DNA of 64,000 bases from Blautia faecicola (GCF_004123145.1 NZ_SDKC01000001.1:949501-1013500); one strand, 5' to 3'. Counted from the stretch's first letter, positions 35,728-45,362 are shown. A program made the numbers and translations. Notes: generated from the letters alone by a model not told the origin.

Positions 35728-36159
35728 ATGTTCATGGGAGAGTACAGTCATACAATTGACGCAAAAGGAAGACTTATTATACCGTCTAAGTTTCGCGAAG
35801 AACTGGGAGATGAATTCGTGTTAACAAAGGGTTTAGACGGCTGCCTTTCTATTTATCCTATGGAACAGTGGAAAGTCTTTGAGAAGAAACTGGAAGCTTT
35901 ACCGCTTACAAACAAAAATGCGAGAAAATTTTCACGATTCTTCGTGGCAGGTGCGACGACATGTGAACTGGATCGACAGGGGAGAATTCTGGTACCGGCA
36001 ACGTTACGGGAATTTGGAGGTCTGGAAAAAGATGTGGTACTCACCGGTAATCTGAACCGGATTGAAGTCTGGAGCAAGGCGAAGTGGAGTGAAAATAATG
36101 ACTATGATGATATGGATGCGATTGCAGAAGACATGCAGGAGATGGGAATTATCATCTAA
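35728..36159 (+). CDS. mraZ: Transcriptional regulator MraZ
   Basis: A 143-residue double SpoVT/AbrB-fold DNA-binding protein. The conserved DxxxR motif appears in both halves (DAKGRL near residue 12 and DRQGRI near 83). It represses its own operon through the repeats at 35584. The start ATG 35728 follows AGAGGGTAAA. rsmH begins 34 bases after its stop. Confidence 0.96.
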   Translation: MFMGEYSHTIDAKGRLIIPSKFREELGDEFVLTKGLDGCLSIYPMEQWKVFEKKLEALPLTNKNARKFSRFFVAGATTCELDRQGRILVPATLREFGGLEKDVVLTGNLNRIEVWSKAKWSENNDYDDMDAIAEDMQEMGIII

Positions 36160-36193
36160 AGTCCGGTGAAAGAAAAAGGAGTAAGAGCGTTAG

Positions 36194-37144
36194 ATGGAGT
36201 TTAAACACAAATCGGTATTACTGAAAGAAACCATAGACAATCTGAAAGTCAAGCCGGATGGCATCTATGTTGACGGAACTTTGGGAGGGGCAGGACATGC
36301 CTCAGAAGTGTGCAAATTATTATCTGCCACGGGGAGATTAATAGGAATAGACCAGGACGATGCGGCAATACAGGCGGCAAGTGAGAGACTGCGGGACTAT
36401 CAGGATCGCACGATGATCATTCGCAGCAACTATTGCCACATGGTCCCGGAATTGAAAAAAAGGGGAATCAACTCTGTTGATGGTATTGTGCTGGATTTGG
36501 GAGTATCTTCCTATCAGCTGGATCATGCAGAACGCGGTTTTACGTACCGGGAGGATGTGCCTCTGGATATGCGTATGGATCAGCGGCAGACCAAGACGGC
36601 GGAAGATATCGTAAATACTTACAGCGAGAGTGATCTGTACCGGATTATTCGTGACTATGGAGAGGACAAGTTTGCGAAAAATATTGCAAAACATATCTGT
36701 CTGGCAAGACAGGAAGCACCGATCCATACCACAGGAGAATTAACGGAGATTATAAAAAGAGCCATTCCGATGAAAGTCCGGGCAACGGGCGGACATCCTT
36801 CCAAGAGAACGTTTCAGGCGCTCAGGATCGAACTGAATCATGAGCTTGATGTTCTGCGCGATTCTCTGGATGGAATGATTGACTTTTTAAATGACGGGGG
36901 AAGGATTTGTATCATTACCTTCCATTCTCTGGAAGACCGGATCGTAAAGACGATTTTCCGAAGAAATGAAAATCCATGTACCTGTCCGCCGAATTTTCCC
37001 GTATGTGTATGCGGAAAAGTATCCAAGGGCAGAGTGATAACAAGAAAACCGATTCTTCCGTCTGCGGAAGAACTCGAGTGGAACAGTCGCTCACAGAGTG
37101 CAAAATTGCGGGTATTTGAACGTCAGATATCCGAAGCAAAGTAA
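36194..37144 (+). CDS. rsmH: 16S rRNA (cytosine-1402-N4)-methyltransferase
   Basis: SAM-dependent enzyme that methylates C1402 in the decoding centre. The 316-residue protein contains [12 protein letters not shown] (SAM motif), [26 protein letters not shown] and the C-terminal [10 protein letters not shown] with the cysteine-rich segment [13 protein letters not shown]. It is always the neighbour of mraZ in the dcw cluster. Confidence 0.97.
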   Translation: MEFKHKSVLLKETIDNLKVKPDGIYVDGTLGGAGHASEVCKLLSATGRLIGIDQDDAAIQAASERLRDYQDRTMIIRSNYCHMVPELKKRGINSVDGIVLDLGVSSYQLDHAERGFTYREDVPLDMRMDQRQTKTAEDIVNTYSESDLYRIIRDYGEDKFAKNIAKHICLARQEAPIHTTGELTEIIKRAIPMKVRATGGHPSKRTFQALRIELNHELDVLRDSLDGMIDFLNDGGRICIITFHSLEDRIVKTIFRRNENPCTCPPNFPVCVCGKVSKGRVITRKPILPSAEELEWNSRSQSAKLRVFERQISEAK

Positions 37145-37157
37145 GGAGACAGCAACA

Positions 37158-37649
37158 ATGGCCAGAAAGCAAAACAGAAGGGTAAATTCCAGATCGGAAC
37201 GAATAGTGGAACAGTATGTCGTGGACGGCAATACGATCCGCAAGATTCAGGCCATACCACAGGAAGAGCCGGAAAGAAAACCGGTTCGACGGTCGACTTC
37301 CAGAAATCGTGCGAGAACCAGAGCCATGAGCCGTGGTTATGTGATGTTTCTGGCGGTGGTATCAGCGACAGCTCTGTTTATGTGTGCCCGTTATCTGCAG
37401 ATCAAATCTGCAATCACAACACAGAATAAACAGATTGCTACTACGGAATCAGAACTGAGTCAGCTGAAAGCAGACAATGATGCATTATACAACAGTGTAA
37501 TCTCATCAGTGGATCTGGAAAAGATAAAGGATAAAGCGATGAACGAACTGGGGATGACCTATCCGCAGGAAGATCAGATTTATCAGTTTGATACAGCAGG
37601 AAACAGCTATGTACGTCAGTATAAAGATGTACCTGATACGACAAAATAA
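37158..37649 (+). CDS. ftsL: FtsL/DivIC-like septum initiator protein
   Basis: A 163-residue bitopic protein placed where ftsL normally lies. The start is ATG 37158, after AAGGAG; the frame is open upstream inside rsmH. A basic cytoplasmic region of about 60 residues with many Arg is followed by one membrane helix (about 62-82), a coiled coil (ITTQNKQIATTESELSQLKADN) and the conserved FtsL/DivIC ending KIKDKAMNELGM. It would form the FtsQ-FtsL-FtsB complex that activates septal PBPs. The name rests on position and architecture, because sequence conservation in this family is low. Confidence 0.8.
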   Translation: MARKQNRRVNSRSERIVEQYVVDGNTIRKIQAIPQEEPERKPVRRSTSRNRARTRAMSRGYVMFLAVVSATALFMCARYLQIKSAITTQNKQIATTESELSQLKADNDALYNSVISSVDLEKIKDKAMNELGMTYPQEDQIYQFDTAGNSYVRQYKDVPDTTK

Positions 37650-37658
37650 GGTGGTTAC

Positions 37659-39773
37659 GTGCAAAGAAAAAGAAGAAAGAAAAGGGGCAACGCCCTTTTA
37701 ACAAGAAAGATAAATAGTAAGATGCGTATGAAGCTGGTATGGCTGTTTGGAATAGTCGTACTGGCTTTCGTAGGTTTAGGCATACGAATTACCGTGATCA
37801 ATGCCAGCCAGGGAAAACAGTACAGCAAACAGGTACTAAGCCAGTCACAGCAAAAGTATGACAGCCGTGTGATCCCGTTCAAACGTGGGGACATCACCGA
37901 CAGGAATGGTGTGGTACTGGCGACCAGTGAGAAAGTGTATAAAGTGATCCTGGACTGTAAAGTGGTCAATACCAAAGAAGAGTATGTGGAACCGACAATC
38001 AAAGCCCTGGTGGATGTGCTGGGGCTGGATGAGGAAACGATTCGGGAAAGACTGGAAGATAAGACGACAAAGAGCAGCCAGTATCAGATCCTGCAAAGCA
38101 ATGTGTCCATCAACCAGAAAAAAGCGTTTGAGGACTATACCGATGTGTCCAGCGATGAGGCAAAAGAAACATTGACCAAAGAAGAAATCGCAGAACGTTC
38201 CAATGTCAAAGGGGTATGGTTCGAGGAAGATTACCGGAGAGTCTATCCGCTGAATTCCACAGCCAGTCATCTGGTCGGATTTACCTATACGGGAGATACC
38301 GCAGACTGGGGAATCGAGGGATATTATTCCAGTACCCTGAACGGTGTCAACGGAAGACAGTTCGGATACTATAATTCCGATGACGATGTGGAGCAGACGA
38401 TCATCGATCCGGTCAACGGAAACAGCGTACAGTCAACGATTGACCTGAATATCCAGCAGGTAGTAGAAAAATATATCGACAAGTTTATGACCGGTATGGC
38501 AAACGGTCCGCGAGGAGAACAGGGAGCCGCCAATGTTGGCGTGGTGGTAGCCAATCCGAAAAACGGTGAGATCCTTGCCATGGCAACCGACAATCCATAC
38601 GATCTGAATAACCCGAGAGATCTCACGCCATATTATTCGGACGAAGAGATCAAGCAAATGAAAGACAAGGATGACGGAACGATGCTGGAAGCACTGTACG
38701 GCATCTGGCAGAACTATTGTATCAGTGATGCGTTCGAGCCTGGATCGACAGTAAAACCACTGACGATCGGGGCAGCACTGGATGCGGATGTGGTACAGCC
38801 GACCGATACCTTTGTCTGCGACGGCTATCAGAAATTTGGGGATACGATGATCCGGTGTTCTATCTATCCGAGAGCGCACGGAACAGAGACCCTGTCGGAT
38901 CTGATCAAACATTCCTGTAACGATGGTCTGATGCAGATCGGAGCACTGCTAGGTCCGGAGGAATTTCTGAAATATCAGAAAATCTTTAATTTCGGCTCTA
39001 CTACGGGCATCGATCTTCCGGGAGAAGCTACCGGTATCCTTCATTCCGAAGAAAATCTGTCTTCGGGAAGCACCGAGCTTGCCAGTGCATCTTTCGGACA
39101 GGGATATACCTGTACCATGATCCAGGAGATTGCAGCGATCTGTTCGGCGATCAATGGCGGATATTACTATCAGCCGCATGTGGTCAGCAAGATTATGAAT
39201 GAGGATGGAGATGTCATCAAAGACATCCAGCCGGTGGTAACCAAGCAGACGGTATCCAGCGATGTCTCCGCACTGATTCGTCAGTACATGGGCGCGGTTA
39301 TGGAGTCGGACGGTACTGGAGCAACAGCGAAAGTAGACGGCTACAGCATGGGCGGAAAGACAGGAACCGCACAGAAATATCCGCGTGAAGATAAAAAATA
39401 TCTGGTATCCTTTATCGGTTTTGCACCGCTTGATGATCCGCAGGTGGTTGTCTATGTGGTTGTGGATGAACCGAATGCAGAATCTCAGGCAGACAGTCTG
39501 TATGCCCAGTATCTTTACAAGGGGATTATGACAGAAATCCTGCCATACCTGAATATTTTCCAGGACGAAGAAGTGACGGATAAGACCAATGCCAAGATGA
39601 GTTATCTGGAAGAACTGATCAATCAGAAAGTGGAATCCACCGGACAGTCAGACAGCGCAGATGACACCGCGACGGCAGCACCGCCGGAAGACGACAGTGA
39701 GACAACGCTCAATAACAAGCAGGAGAGCGACGGTATCACGGACGAAGAAGCGGCAATACAGAGTGGCAATTAA
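37659..39773 (+). CDS. ftsI: Class B penicillin-binding protein (septal transpeptidase)
   Basis: D,D-transpeptidase that crosslinks septal peptidoglycan. The 704-residue product starts at GTG 37659 behind AAGGTGG, has a very basic N-terminus, a membrane helix at about 25-47, a PBP dimerisation domain and a transpeptidase domain with the three active-site motifs: Ser363 in STVK, SCN at 419-421 and KTG at 567-569. The C-terminal 70 residues are a disordered Asp/Ser/Thr/Glu tail with no PASTA domain. A second class B PBP gene follows after a terminator. Confidence 0.94.
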   Translation: MQRKRRKKRGNALLTRKINSKMRMKLVWLFGIVVLAFVGLGIRITVINASQGKQYSKQVLSQSQQKYDSRVIPFKRGDITDRNGVVLATSEKVYKVILDCKVVNTKEEYVEPTIKALVDVLGLDEETIRERLEDKTTKSSQYQILQSNVSINQKKAFEDYTDVSSDEAKETLTKEEIAERSNVKGVWFEEDYRRVYPLNSTASHLVGFTYTGDTADWGIEGYYSSTLNGVNGRQFGYYNSDDDVEQTIIDPVNGNSVQSTIDLNIQQVVEKYIDKFMTGMANGPRGEQGAANVGVVVANPKNGEILAMATDNPYDLNNPRDLTPYYSDEEIKQMKDKDDGTMLEALYGIWQNYCISDAFEPGSTVKPLTIGAALDADVVQPTDTFVCDGYQKFGDTMIRCSIYPRAHGTETLSDLIKHSCNDGLMQIGALLGPEEFLKYQKIFNFGSTTGIDLPGEATGILHSEENLSSGSTELASASFGQGYTCTMIQEIAAICSAINGGYYYQPHVVSKIMNEDGDVIKDIQPVVTKQTVSSDVSALIRQYMGAVMESDGTGATAKVDGYSMGGKTGTAQKYPREDKKYLVSFIGFAPLDDPQVVVYVVVDEPNAESQADSLYAQYLYKGIMTEILPYLNIFQDEEVTDKTNAKMSYLEELINQKVESTGQSDSADDTATAAPPEDDSETTLNNKQESDGITDEEAAIQSGN

Positions 39774-39793
39774 GGAAGATTACGAATATGAAT

Positions 39794-39846
39794 AACCCCG
39801 CAGAAGCAGCCATACATTAGATGGAAAGCTTCTGCGGGGTTTCTTT
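39794..39846 (+). terminator. Intrinsic terminator overlapping the next gene's start region
   Basis: AACCCCGCAGAAGC (39794-39807) pairs perfectly with GCTTCTGCGGGGTT (39828-39841), followed by TCTTT. The stem ends 5 bases before ATG 39847, and the GCGGGG in its right arm is the only purine-rich stretch that could serve as a ribosome binding site for that gene. Confidence 0.75.
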
Positions 39847-41598
39847 ATGAGTAAAAATAAAACGTTTCATAAGAAAAAGACGCTGGTGGTTTTTCTGTGT
39901 TGTATCGCGATGCTCGCAGGTCTGATCGGCCGGCTGGTCAGTCTGATGGTGGTACAGTCGGAGTATTATGCGAAAAAAGCCGATGATCTGCATGAGAGAG
40001 AGCGTAAGATCAAGGCGGCGAGAGGGCGGATTCTGGATGTGAATGGAACGGTGCTGGCGGATAATAAGACCGTCTGTACGATATCGGTCATCCACAGCCA
40101 GATCAAAGAACCGGAAAAGGTGATCGCGATGCTGGTAAAAGAACTAGGGATTGATGAGGCGGGAGCGCGAAAACGGGTGGAAAAAGTTTCTTCGATTGAA
40201 AGAGTCAAAACAAACGTGGAGAAAGAAGTGGGGGATAAGATCCGGGAATATCAGCTTGCCGGTGTAAAAGTGGACGAGGATTTTCGAAGATATTATCCAT
40301 ACAATGAACTTGCTTCCCGGGTACTCGGATTTACCGGAGGGGATAATCAGGGGATCATCGGACTGGAAGTAAAATATGAAGAGGTACTAAAAGGGATCAA
40401 CGGGACCATCCTCACAACGACAGATGCCAGGGGAATCGAACAGAATGGAATCGGAGAAAAACGGAAGGAGCCTGTGGCGGGCTTCGATCTTAGCACCAGC
40501 CTGGACTATAACATCCAGATGTATGCCCAGCAGGAGGCGGAACGGGTGATGGAACAAAAAGAAGCCGAGAAAGTATCGATTCTGTTATTAAATCCGAAAA
40601 ACGGGGAGATTTATGCCTGTGTTAACGTCCCCGAGTTCAATTTGAATGATCCCTACACCCTGTCAGCAGGGACGGTTCTTTCTGGTCAGGAGGAGAAAAC
40701 AGATGCCTTAAACCGGATGTGGCGAAATACCTGTATCAACGATACCTACGAACCGGGTTCCACCTTTAAGATCATCACAGCATCCGCAGGTCTGGAAGCC
40801 GGTGTGGTGACATTGCAGGATCAGTTTTCCTGTCCGGGATTCCGGGTGGTGGAAGACCGGCGGATCCACTGTGCGAGAAGAACCGGACACGGAGCCGAGA
40901 CTTTTGTGCAGGGGGTAGAAAATTCGTGCAACCCGGTATTTATCGATGTGGCGCTGCGGCTGGGAGTGGAAAAATATTATTCTTATTTTGAAAAATTCGG
41001 TCTGCTGGAAAAGACCGGTATCGATCTGCCGGGAGAGGCGGGGACGATCATGCACAAAGAGGAAAATATCGGGCAGGTGGAACTGGCGACGATCGCATTC
41101 GGGCAGTCCTTTCAGATCACGCCGATGCAGCTGGCAACGACAGCCGCTTCCCTGATTAATGGTGGTGAGCGGATCACGCCACACTTCGGGGTGAAGGTAC
41201 AGGATCAGGAGGGAAAGGTCATAAAAACGTATTCCTATGAGAAGAAAAAAAGAATCCTGTCCGAGCAGACCTCAGAGAAAATGCGCTACGCTCTGGAGAT
41301 GGTGGTGAAGGAGGGCGGCGGAAAAAACGGGCAGGTGGAGGGCTATCGGATCGGCGGGAAAACAGCCACTTCCCAGACGCTTCCAAGAAGTGCCAACCGG
41401 TATATTTCCTCTTTTCTCGGTTTTGCCCCGGCGGACGATCCGGTGATCCTCGGGGTCTGTATCATCTATAATCCGCAGGGAATCTATTATGGCGGAACGA
41501 TAGCAGCCCCGGTGATGAAAACGATTTTTGAGAATGTGCTGCCGTATCTGGGGATAGAGAAAACGGAAGTCGTGGCGGAGAAAAGCAAAACAGAATGA
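39847..41598 (+). CDS. Second class B penicillin-binding protein (SpoVD-like)
   Basis: A 583-residue protein with a basic N-terminus, a membrane helix at about 12-32, dimerisation domain and transpeptidase domain. Active-site motifs: Ser305 in STFK, SCN at 360-362, and at 505-507 KTA in place of the usual KTG. It has no PASTA domain. Position next to a first class B PBP resembles the pbpB-spoVD pair of Bacillus, where SpoVD works in spore cortex synthesis; here the role is inferred. Translation may be limited because the ribosome binding region is part of a terminator stem. Confidence 0.85.
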   Translation: MSKNKTFHKKKTLVVFLCCIAMLAGLIGRLVSLMVVQSEYYAKKADDLHERERKIKAARGRILDVNGTVLADNKTVCTISVIHSQIKEPEKVIAMLVKELGIDEAGARKRVEKVSSIERVKTNVEKEVGDKIREYQLAGVKVDEDFRRYYPYNELASRVLGFTGGDNQGIIGLEVKYEEVLKGINGTILTTTDARGIEQNGIGEKRKEPVAGFDLSTSLDYNIQMYAQQEAERVMEQKEAEKVSILLLNPKNGEIYACVNVPEFNLNDPYTLSAGTVLSGQEEKTDALNRMWRNTCINDTYEPGSTFKIITASAGLEAGVVTLQDQFSCPGFRVVEDRRIHCARRTGHGAETFVQGVENSCNPVFIDVALRLGVEKYYSYFEKFGLLEKTGIDLPGEAGTIMHKEENIGQVELATIAFGQSFQITPMQLATTAASLINGGERITPHFGVKVQDQEGKVIKTYSYEKKKRILSEQTSEKMRYALEMVVKEGGGKNGQVEGYRIGGKTATSQTLPRSANRYISSFLGFAPADDPVILGVCIIYNPQGIYYGGTIAAPVMKTIFENVLPYLGIEKTEVVAEKSKTE

Positions 41599-41636
41599 CA
41601 GAATCCCGGAATTTGCGGAAGCGTGTGGAATAACGG

Positions 41637-41665
41637 TTGCTGAATGGGGGGAAAAGTATTATACT
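41637..41665 (+). promoter_or_regulatory. Promoter of mraY
   Basis: TTGCTG (41637-41642), 17-base spacer, TATACT (41660-41665). This gives mraY-murD a start of their own within the dcw cluster. Confidence 0.65.
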
Positions 41666-41717
41666 TAGAACGTAAAAAAACTGAACAGAAAAATGTTCAT
41701 AATGTACGAGGTGAAAT

Positions 41718-42674
41718 ATGGATTTTAAAATTGTGATACCGGTGATTATTTCTTTTGTGATCAGTGTGATTCTGGCACCCGTGATTATTCCGTTTCTGCG
41801 GAGACTGAAAGCGTCCCAGACGGAACGTACCGACGGTGTGAAGTCTCATCTTTCCAAAGCGGGAACCCCGACGATGGGTGGTCTGATCTTTCTGATCGCA
41901 GTAACAGTGACATCTTTGTTTTATGTAAAAGATTATCCGAAGATCATTCCGATCTTATTCCTGACGCTGGGATTTGGTCTGATCGGATTCCTGGATGATT
42001 ATCTGAAAGTTGTGCTGAAACGTTCCGACGGACTGCTTCCGGCACAGAAGATGGCAGGACAGATCGTGGTAACTGCAATTTTTGCTTTTTATCTGATTCG
42101 TTTTACCGATGTGAAACTGACACTGCTGGTACCGTTCAGCCATGGTTATTACTGGAACATCGGCTGGGTGGCAGTACCGCTGTTATTTGTAGCGGTGATC
42201 GGTACGGTAAACGGTGTAAACTTTACAGACGGACTGGACGGTCTTGCATCCAGCGTGACCGTGATGGTTGCAACATTTTTTACGGTTGTGGCAGTGGGAA
42301 CACAAAGCGGTATTGAACCGATCACCTGTGCGGTTGTCGGTGCGTTGATGGGATTTCTGCTGTTCAATGTATTTCCTGCGAAAGTATTTATGGGAGATAC
42401 CGGATCTCTGGCACTGGGCGGATTCGTTGCAGGTACTGCCTATATGTTACAGATGCCGCTGTTTCTGATCCTGGTAGGTCTGATCTATCTGATCGAGGTA
42501 GCTTCTGTTATGATCCAGGTTACTTACTTTAAAAAGACCGGTGGAAAGAGATTCTTTAAAATGGCACCGATCCACCATCATTTTGAACTGTGTGGATGGT
42601 CTGAGACAAGAGTTGTGGCAGTATTCTCCATCATCACAGCCATCCTGTGCATGATCGGTCTGCTGGCACTGTAA
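41718..42674 (+). CDS. mraY: Phospho-MurNAc-pentapeptide transferase
   Basis: Integral membrane enzyme that transfers phospho-MurNAc-pentapeptide to undecaprenyl phosphate to make lipid I. The 318 residues contain the catalytic aspartate motifs LDDYLK, NFTDGLDGLASS and FMGDTGSLALGG, and the C-terminal MAPIHHHFELCGWSE with the three histidines. About ten membrane helices. It precedes murD, but a 164-base palindromic repeat lies in the gap. Confidence 0.97.
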   Translation: MDFKIVIPVIISFVISVILAPVIIPFLRRLKASQTERTDGVKSHLSKAGTPTMGGLIFLIAVTVTSLFYVKDYPKIIPILFLTLGFGLIGFLDDYLKVVLKRSDGLLPAQKMAGQIVVTAIFAFYLIRFTDVKLTLLVPFSHGYYWNIGWVAVPLLFVAVIGTVNGVNFTDGLDGLASSVTVMVATFFTVVAVGTQSGIEPITCAVVGALMGFLLFNVFPAKVFMGDTGSLALGGFVAGTAYMLQMPLFLILVGLIYLIEVASVMIQVTYFKKTGGKRFFKMAPIHHHFELCGWSETRVVAVFSIITAILCMIGLLAL

Positions 42675-42677
42675 TGG

Positions 42678-42841
42678 ATGTACCCTCGGAGTCTTTTTTG
42701 CACTTGCTTCTGTGGCTGATTTTCCGCCAGTTGCACCCAAATTTCATCAACGTACGTATCGCGTACGCCTCAGAAATTTGGATGCAACTGACAAAAAATC
42801 TTCTCACAAAATCAAGCACAAAAAAGATTCCGAGTGTACAT
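42678..42841. repeat. 164-base imperfect palindrome between mraY and murD
   Basis: The left arm from ATGTAC (42678) and the right arm ending GTACAT (42841) are inverted copies over about 75 bases with roughly four in five positions matching. Best-conserved blocks are CTCGGA, TCTTTTTTG, CAGTTGCA and CCAAATTTC. The centre is CGTACGTATCGCGTACG (42751-42767). It fills almost the whole gap, has no open frame, and resembles a palindromic MITE. It starts 4 bases after the mraY stop and would form a very long hairpin in the mraY-murD transcript. Confidence 0.8.
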
Positions 42842-42864
42842 AAGAAAAAAACGGGGAGAGAACC

Positions 42865-44241
42865 ATGAAGTTAGAAGGAAAACGTGTATTAGTATTTGGT
42901 GCTGGTATCAGTGGTATCGGTGCAGCGGATCTGCTCTGTAAAGTGGGAGCGTGTCCGGTGATTTATGATGGAAATGACAAACAGGATCCGGAGGCGATCA
43001 AAGCCAGACTGGAACAGCCGGAGAATGTGGATATTATTCTCGGAGAACTGCCTGAAGAGGCGAGAAAAACACTGGATCTGGTAGTGATGAGTCCTGGAGT
43101 TCCGACGGATCTTCCGATTGTGAAGACACTTCGCACACAGGGACTTCCGATCTGGGGTGAGGTAGAACTTGCTTATCAGATGGGCAAAGGAAAAGTCCTG
43201 GCGATCACAGGAACCAACGGAAAGACAACGACAACTGCCATGCTTGGAAAAATCATGAGTGATTATCTGGACAGTGTCTATGTGGTTGGAAATATTGGAA
43301 CACCGTATACTTCTGTAGCTCTGGACACAAAAGAAGAGACTGTGACAGTGGCGGAAATCAGCAGCTTCCAGTTAGAGACCATCCAGGACTTCCAGCCTGC
43401 AGTCAGTGCAATTTTGAATATCACAGAGGATCATCTGAACCGTCATCATACGATGGAAGAATATATCCGTGTGAAAGAACTGATCACCAGCAACCAGACA
43501 AAAGATCAGGTCTGTGTACTGAATTATGAAGATGAGGTGCTGAGAACTTTCGGGGAAAGCGGACAGGTGAAAGCAAAAGTTGTGTATTTTTCCAGCCTCA
43601 GAGAACTTTCACAGGGTATTTTCTTGAGAGGAAAAGAGATTGTTTTAAGAGCCGGAGAAAAAGAATTCGTGATCACGACCACAGACCGCCTGAAGATCCT
43701 TGGCCGACATAACCACGAAAATACAATGGCGGCAGCAGCCATGGCATATTACGCAGGGGTTCCGGTGGAAAATATCAAAGAGAGTGTGGAAAACTTTGTA
43801 GCGGTAGAACACCGAATTGAATATGTAACAGAGAAAAACGGAGTCGTATATTACAACGATTCGAAGGGAACCAACCCGGATGCAGCCATCAAAGGCATCC
43901 AGGCGATGGACCGCCCGACACTGCTGATCGGTGGTGGATATGACAAACAGTCTTCTTACGAAGAGTGGATTGAAGCATTTGACGGAAAAGTGCGTTACCT
44001 GGTGTTGATCGGTCAGACGAGAGAAAAGATCGAAGAAACTGCTCACAAGTGTGGTTTTATGAATACGATCCTGGCGGACAATCTGGAAGAGGCTGTAAAG
44101 ATCTGTGCCGAAAAAGCGAACAAAGGTGATGCAGTCCTCTTATCACCGGCATGTGCAAGCTGGGGACAGTTTGATAATTACGAACAGCGTGGCCGGATGT
44201 TCAAAGAATATGTATACGCCCTGCCGGAGGCAGATGCGTAA
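42865..44241 (+). CDS. murD: UDP-MurNAc-L-alanine:D-glutamate ligase
   Basis: Adds D-glutamate to UDP-MurNAc-L-Ala in the cytoplasm with ATP. The 458-residue product has an N-terminal Rossmann-like domain (VLVFGAGISGIGAA), the Mur ligase P-loop TGTNGKTTTTAML near residue 115, NITEDHLNRH, and the C-terminal domain motif YYNDSKGTNPDA. GGGGAGAG lies before the ATG. Its last 8 bases overlap the next gene. Confidence 0.96.
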   Translation: MKLEGKRVLVFGAGISGIGAADLLCKVGACPVIYDGNDKQDPEAIKARLEQPENVDIILGELPEEARKTLDLVVMSPGVPTDLPIVKTLRTQGLPIWGEVELAYQMGKGKVLAITGTNGKTTTTAMLGKIMSDYLDSVYVVGNIGTPYTSVALDTKEETVTVAEISSFQLETIQDFQPAVSAILNITEDHLNRHHTMEEYIRVKELITSNQTKDQVCVLNYEDEVLRTFGESGQVKAKVVYFSSLRELSQGIFLRGKEIVLRAGEKEFVITTTDRLKILGRHNHENTMAAAAMAYYAGVPVENIKESVENFVAVEHRIEYVTEKNGVVYYNDSKGTNPDAAIKGIQAMDRPTLLIGGGYDKQSSYEEWIEAFDGKVRYLVLIGQTREKIEETAHKCGFMNTILADNLEEAVKICAEKANKGDAVLLSPACASWGQFDNYEQRGRMFKEYVYALPEADA

Positions 44242-45286
44242 CGAGAGCCGGAGGGTATGGAGCCTTCAGGTGGAAGAGGGAGGAACGGTGCAGGAAGTCC
44301 TGCGAAGACAGGCAGGTTTCACGAAAAAAGAGATCAGCCGTGCAAAATTTCTTCCTGACGGAATCCGGAAAAATGGCATCCGGTGCAGAGTGACGGAAAA
44401 AACGCTGCCCGGTGACATCATAGAGATCCTGCTGGAGACGGAAACACAGTGTTCCGGTCATCTGACAGCCAACACAGAGGTCCTGGACATTCTTTACGAA
44501 GACCAGGACCTTTTAGCTGTCAATAAACCGGCAGGTGTGGTCACGCACCCGCAGGGCGGTCACTACGAAGACACTCTGGCAAACCAGGTAAGCGCTTATT
44601 ATGCTTCCCGGCAGGAGTCCCACACCGTCCGCCCCATCGGCCGCCTGGACAAAGACACCTCCGGCATCGTCCTCTTCGCCAAAAACCAGATCGCAGCCGC
44701 CAGACTGCAAAAACAGAGAGAGCGGAGAGAATTCCGGAAAACTTATCTTGCTGTCACCCAGCTTCCGCAGAACAGAAAAGACGATGCCCGGAACATCGAC
44801 CAGGAAAAGAAACGTGAAATAGAAAAAGAGTACGAGAAGGAGATCATGGAAAAAAACGAAGCAGAAAAATTCCCCGGCTGGAACGAAATCACCCGGCGCC
44901 TGGAAGATCTTGGAACCACATCAGACACAGATGCCTGGACCCTGATTGACACCCCAATGTCCCCCGATCCGGAAAACCATCTTCGCATGATCTCCACCCC
45001 TCTCGGCAAACCCGCCAGAACCCTCTATAAACCCCTCTGGACCGGCAAAGTAACACAATGCCTCGCCCTCCACCTGGAAACCGGCAGAACCCACCAAATT
45101 CGCCTCCACATGGCCACCCAGACCTGCCCGCTCCTGGGCGATCCCCTCTATGGCGGCCCCCAAACCCAACTCCACCGCGCAGCCCTCCACGCCTACCAGG
45201 TAACCCTGCGTCAACCCTACACCGGCGAGAAACTCCACCTAACCGCCCCCATCCCGGAAGACCTCCGGAACTTGAGCTTAGAATAA
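44234..45286 (+). CDS. RluA/RluD-family pseudouridine synthase with an insertion
   Basis: Converts specific uridines in rRNA or tRNA to pseudouridine. I start at ATG 44234, behind GGAGG and overlapping murD by 8 bases; 350 residues. An N-terminal S4-like RNA-binding region (about 1-75) is followed by the catalytic domain with Asp139 in GRLDKDTSGI and the closing motif LETGRTHQIRLHMA. Between them is an extra segment of about 60 residues (from about 185 to 245), Lys/Glu-rich then Pro-rich, not typical of the family. From about 44880 the coding strand becomes strongly C-rich with many codons ending in C, unlike the genes before it. Which RNA it modifies cannot be told. Confidence 0.85.
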   Translation: MRNESRRVWSLQVEEGGTVQEVLRRQAGFTKKEISRAKFLPDGIRKNGIRCRVTEKTLPGDIIEILLETETQCSGHLTANTEVLDILYEDQDLLAVNKPAGVVTHPQGGHYEDTLANQVSAYYASRQESHTVRPIGRLDKDTSGIVLFAKNQIAAARLQKQRERREFRKTYLAVTQLPQNRKDDARNIDQEKKREIEKEYEKEIMEKNEAEKFPGWNEITRRLEDLGTTSDTDAWTLIDTPMSPDPENHLRMISTPLGKPARTLYKPLWTGKVTQCLALHLETGRTHQIRLHMATQTCPLLGDPLYGGPQTQLHRAALHAYQVTLRQPYTGEKLHLTAPIPEDLRNLSLE

Positions 45287-45362
45287 ACAAAAACAGAACA
45301 ATTATCGCAGTAATTGGGAATGTGGAGTGTAGAAATCGAAATTGGATAATAACTGAGAAAAA

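Noticed and set aside
44889-45290. Gly-rich and Pro-rich open frames overlapping the end of the pseudouridine synthase gene.
   Set aside because: They arise from the C-rich coding strand; the family motif LETGRTHQIRLHMA fixes the real frame.
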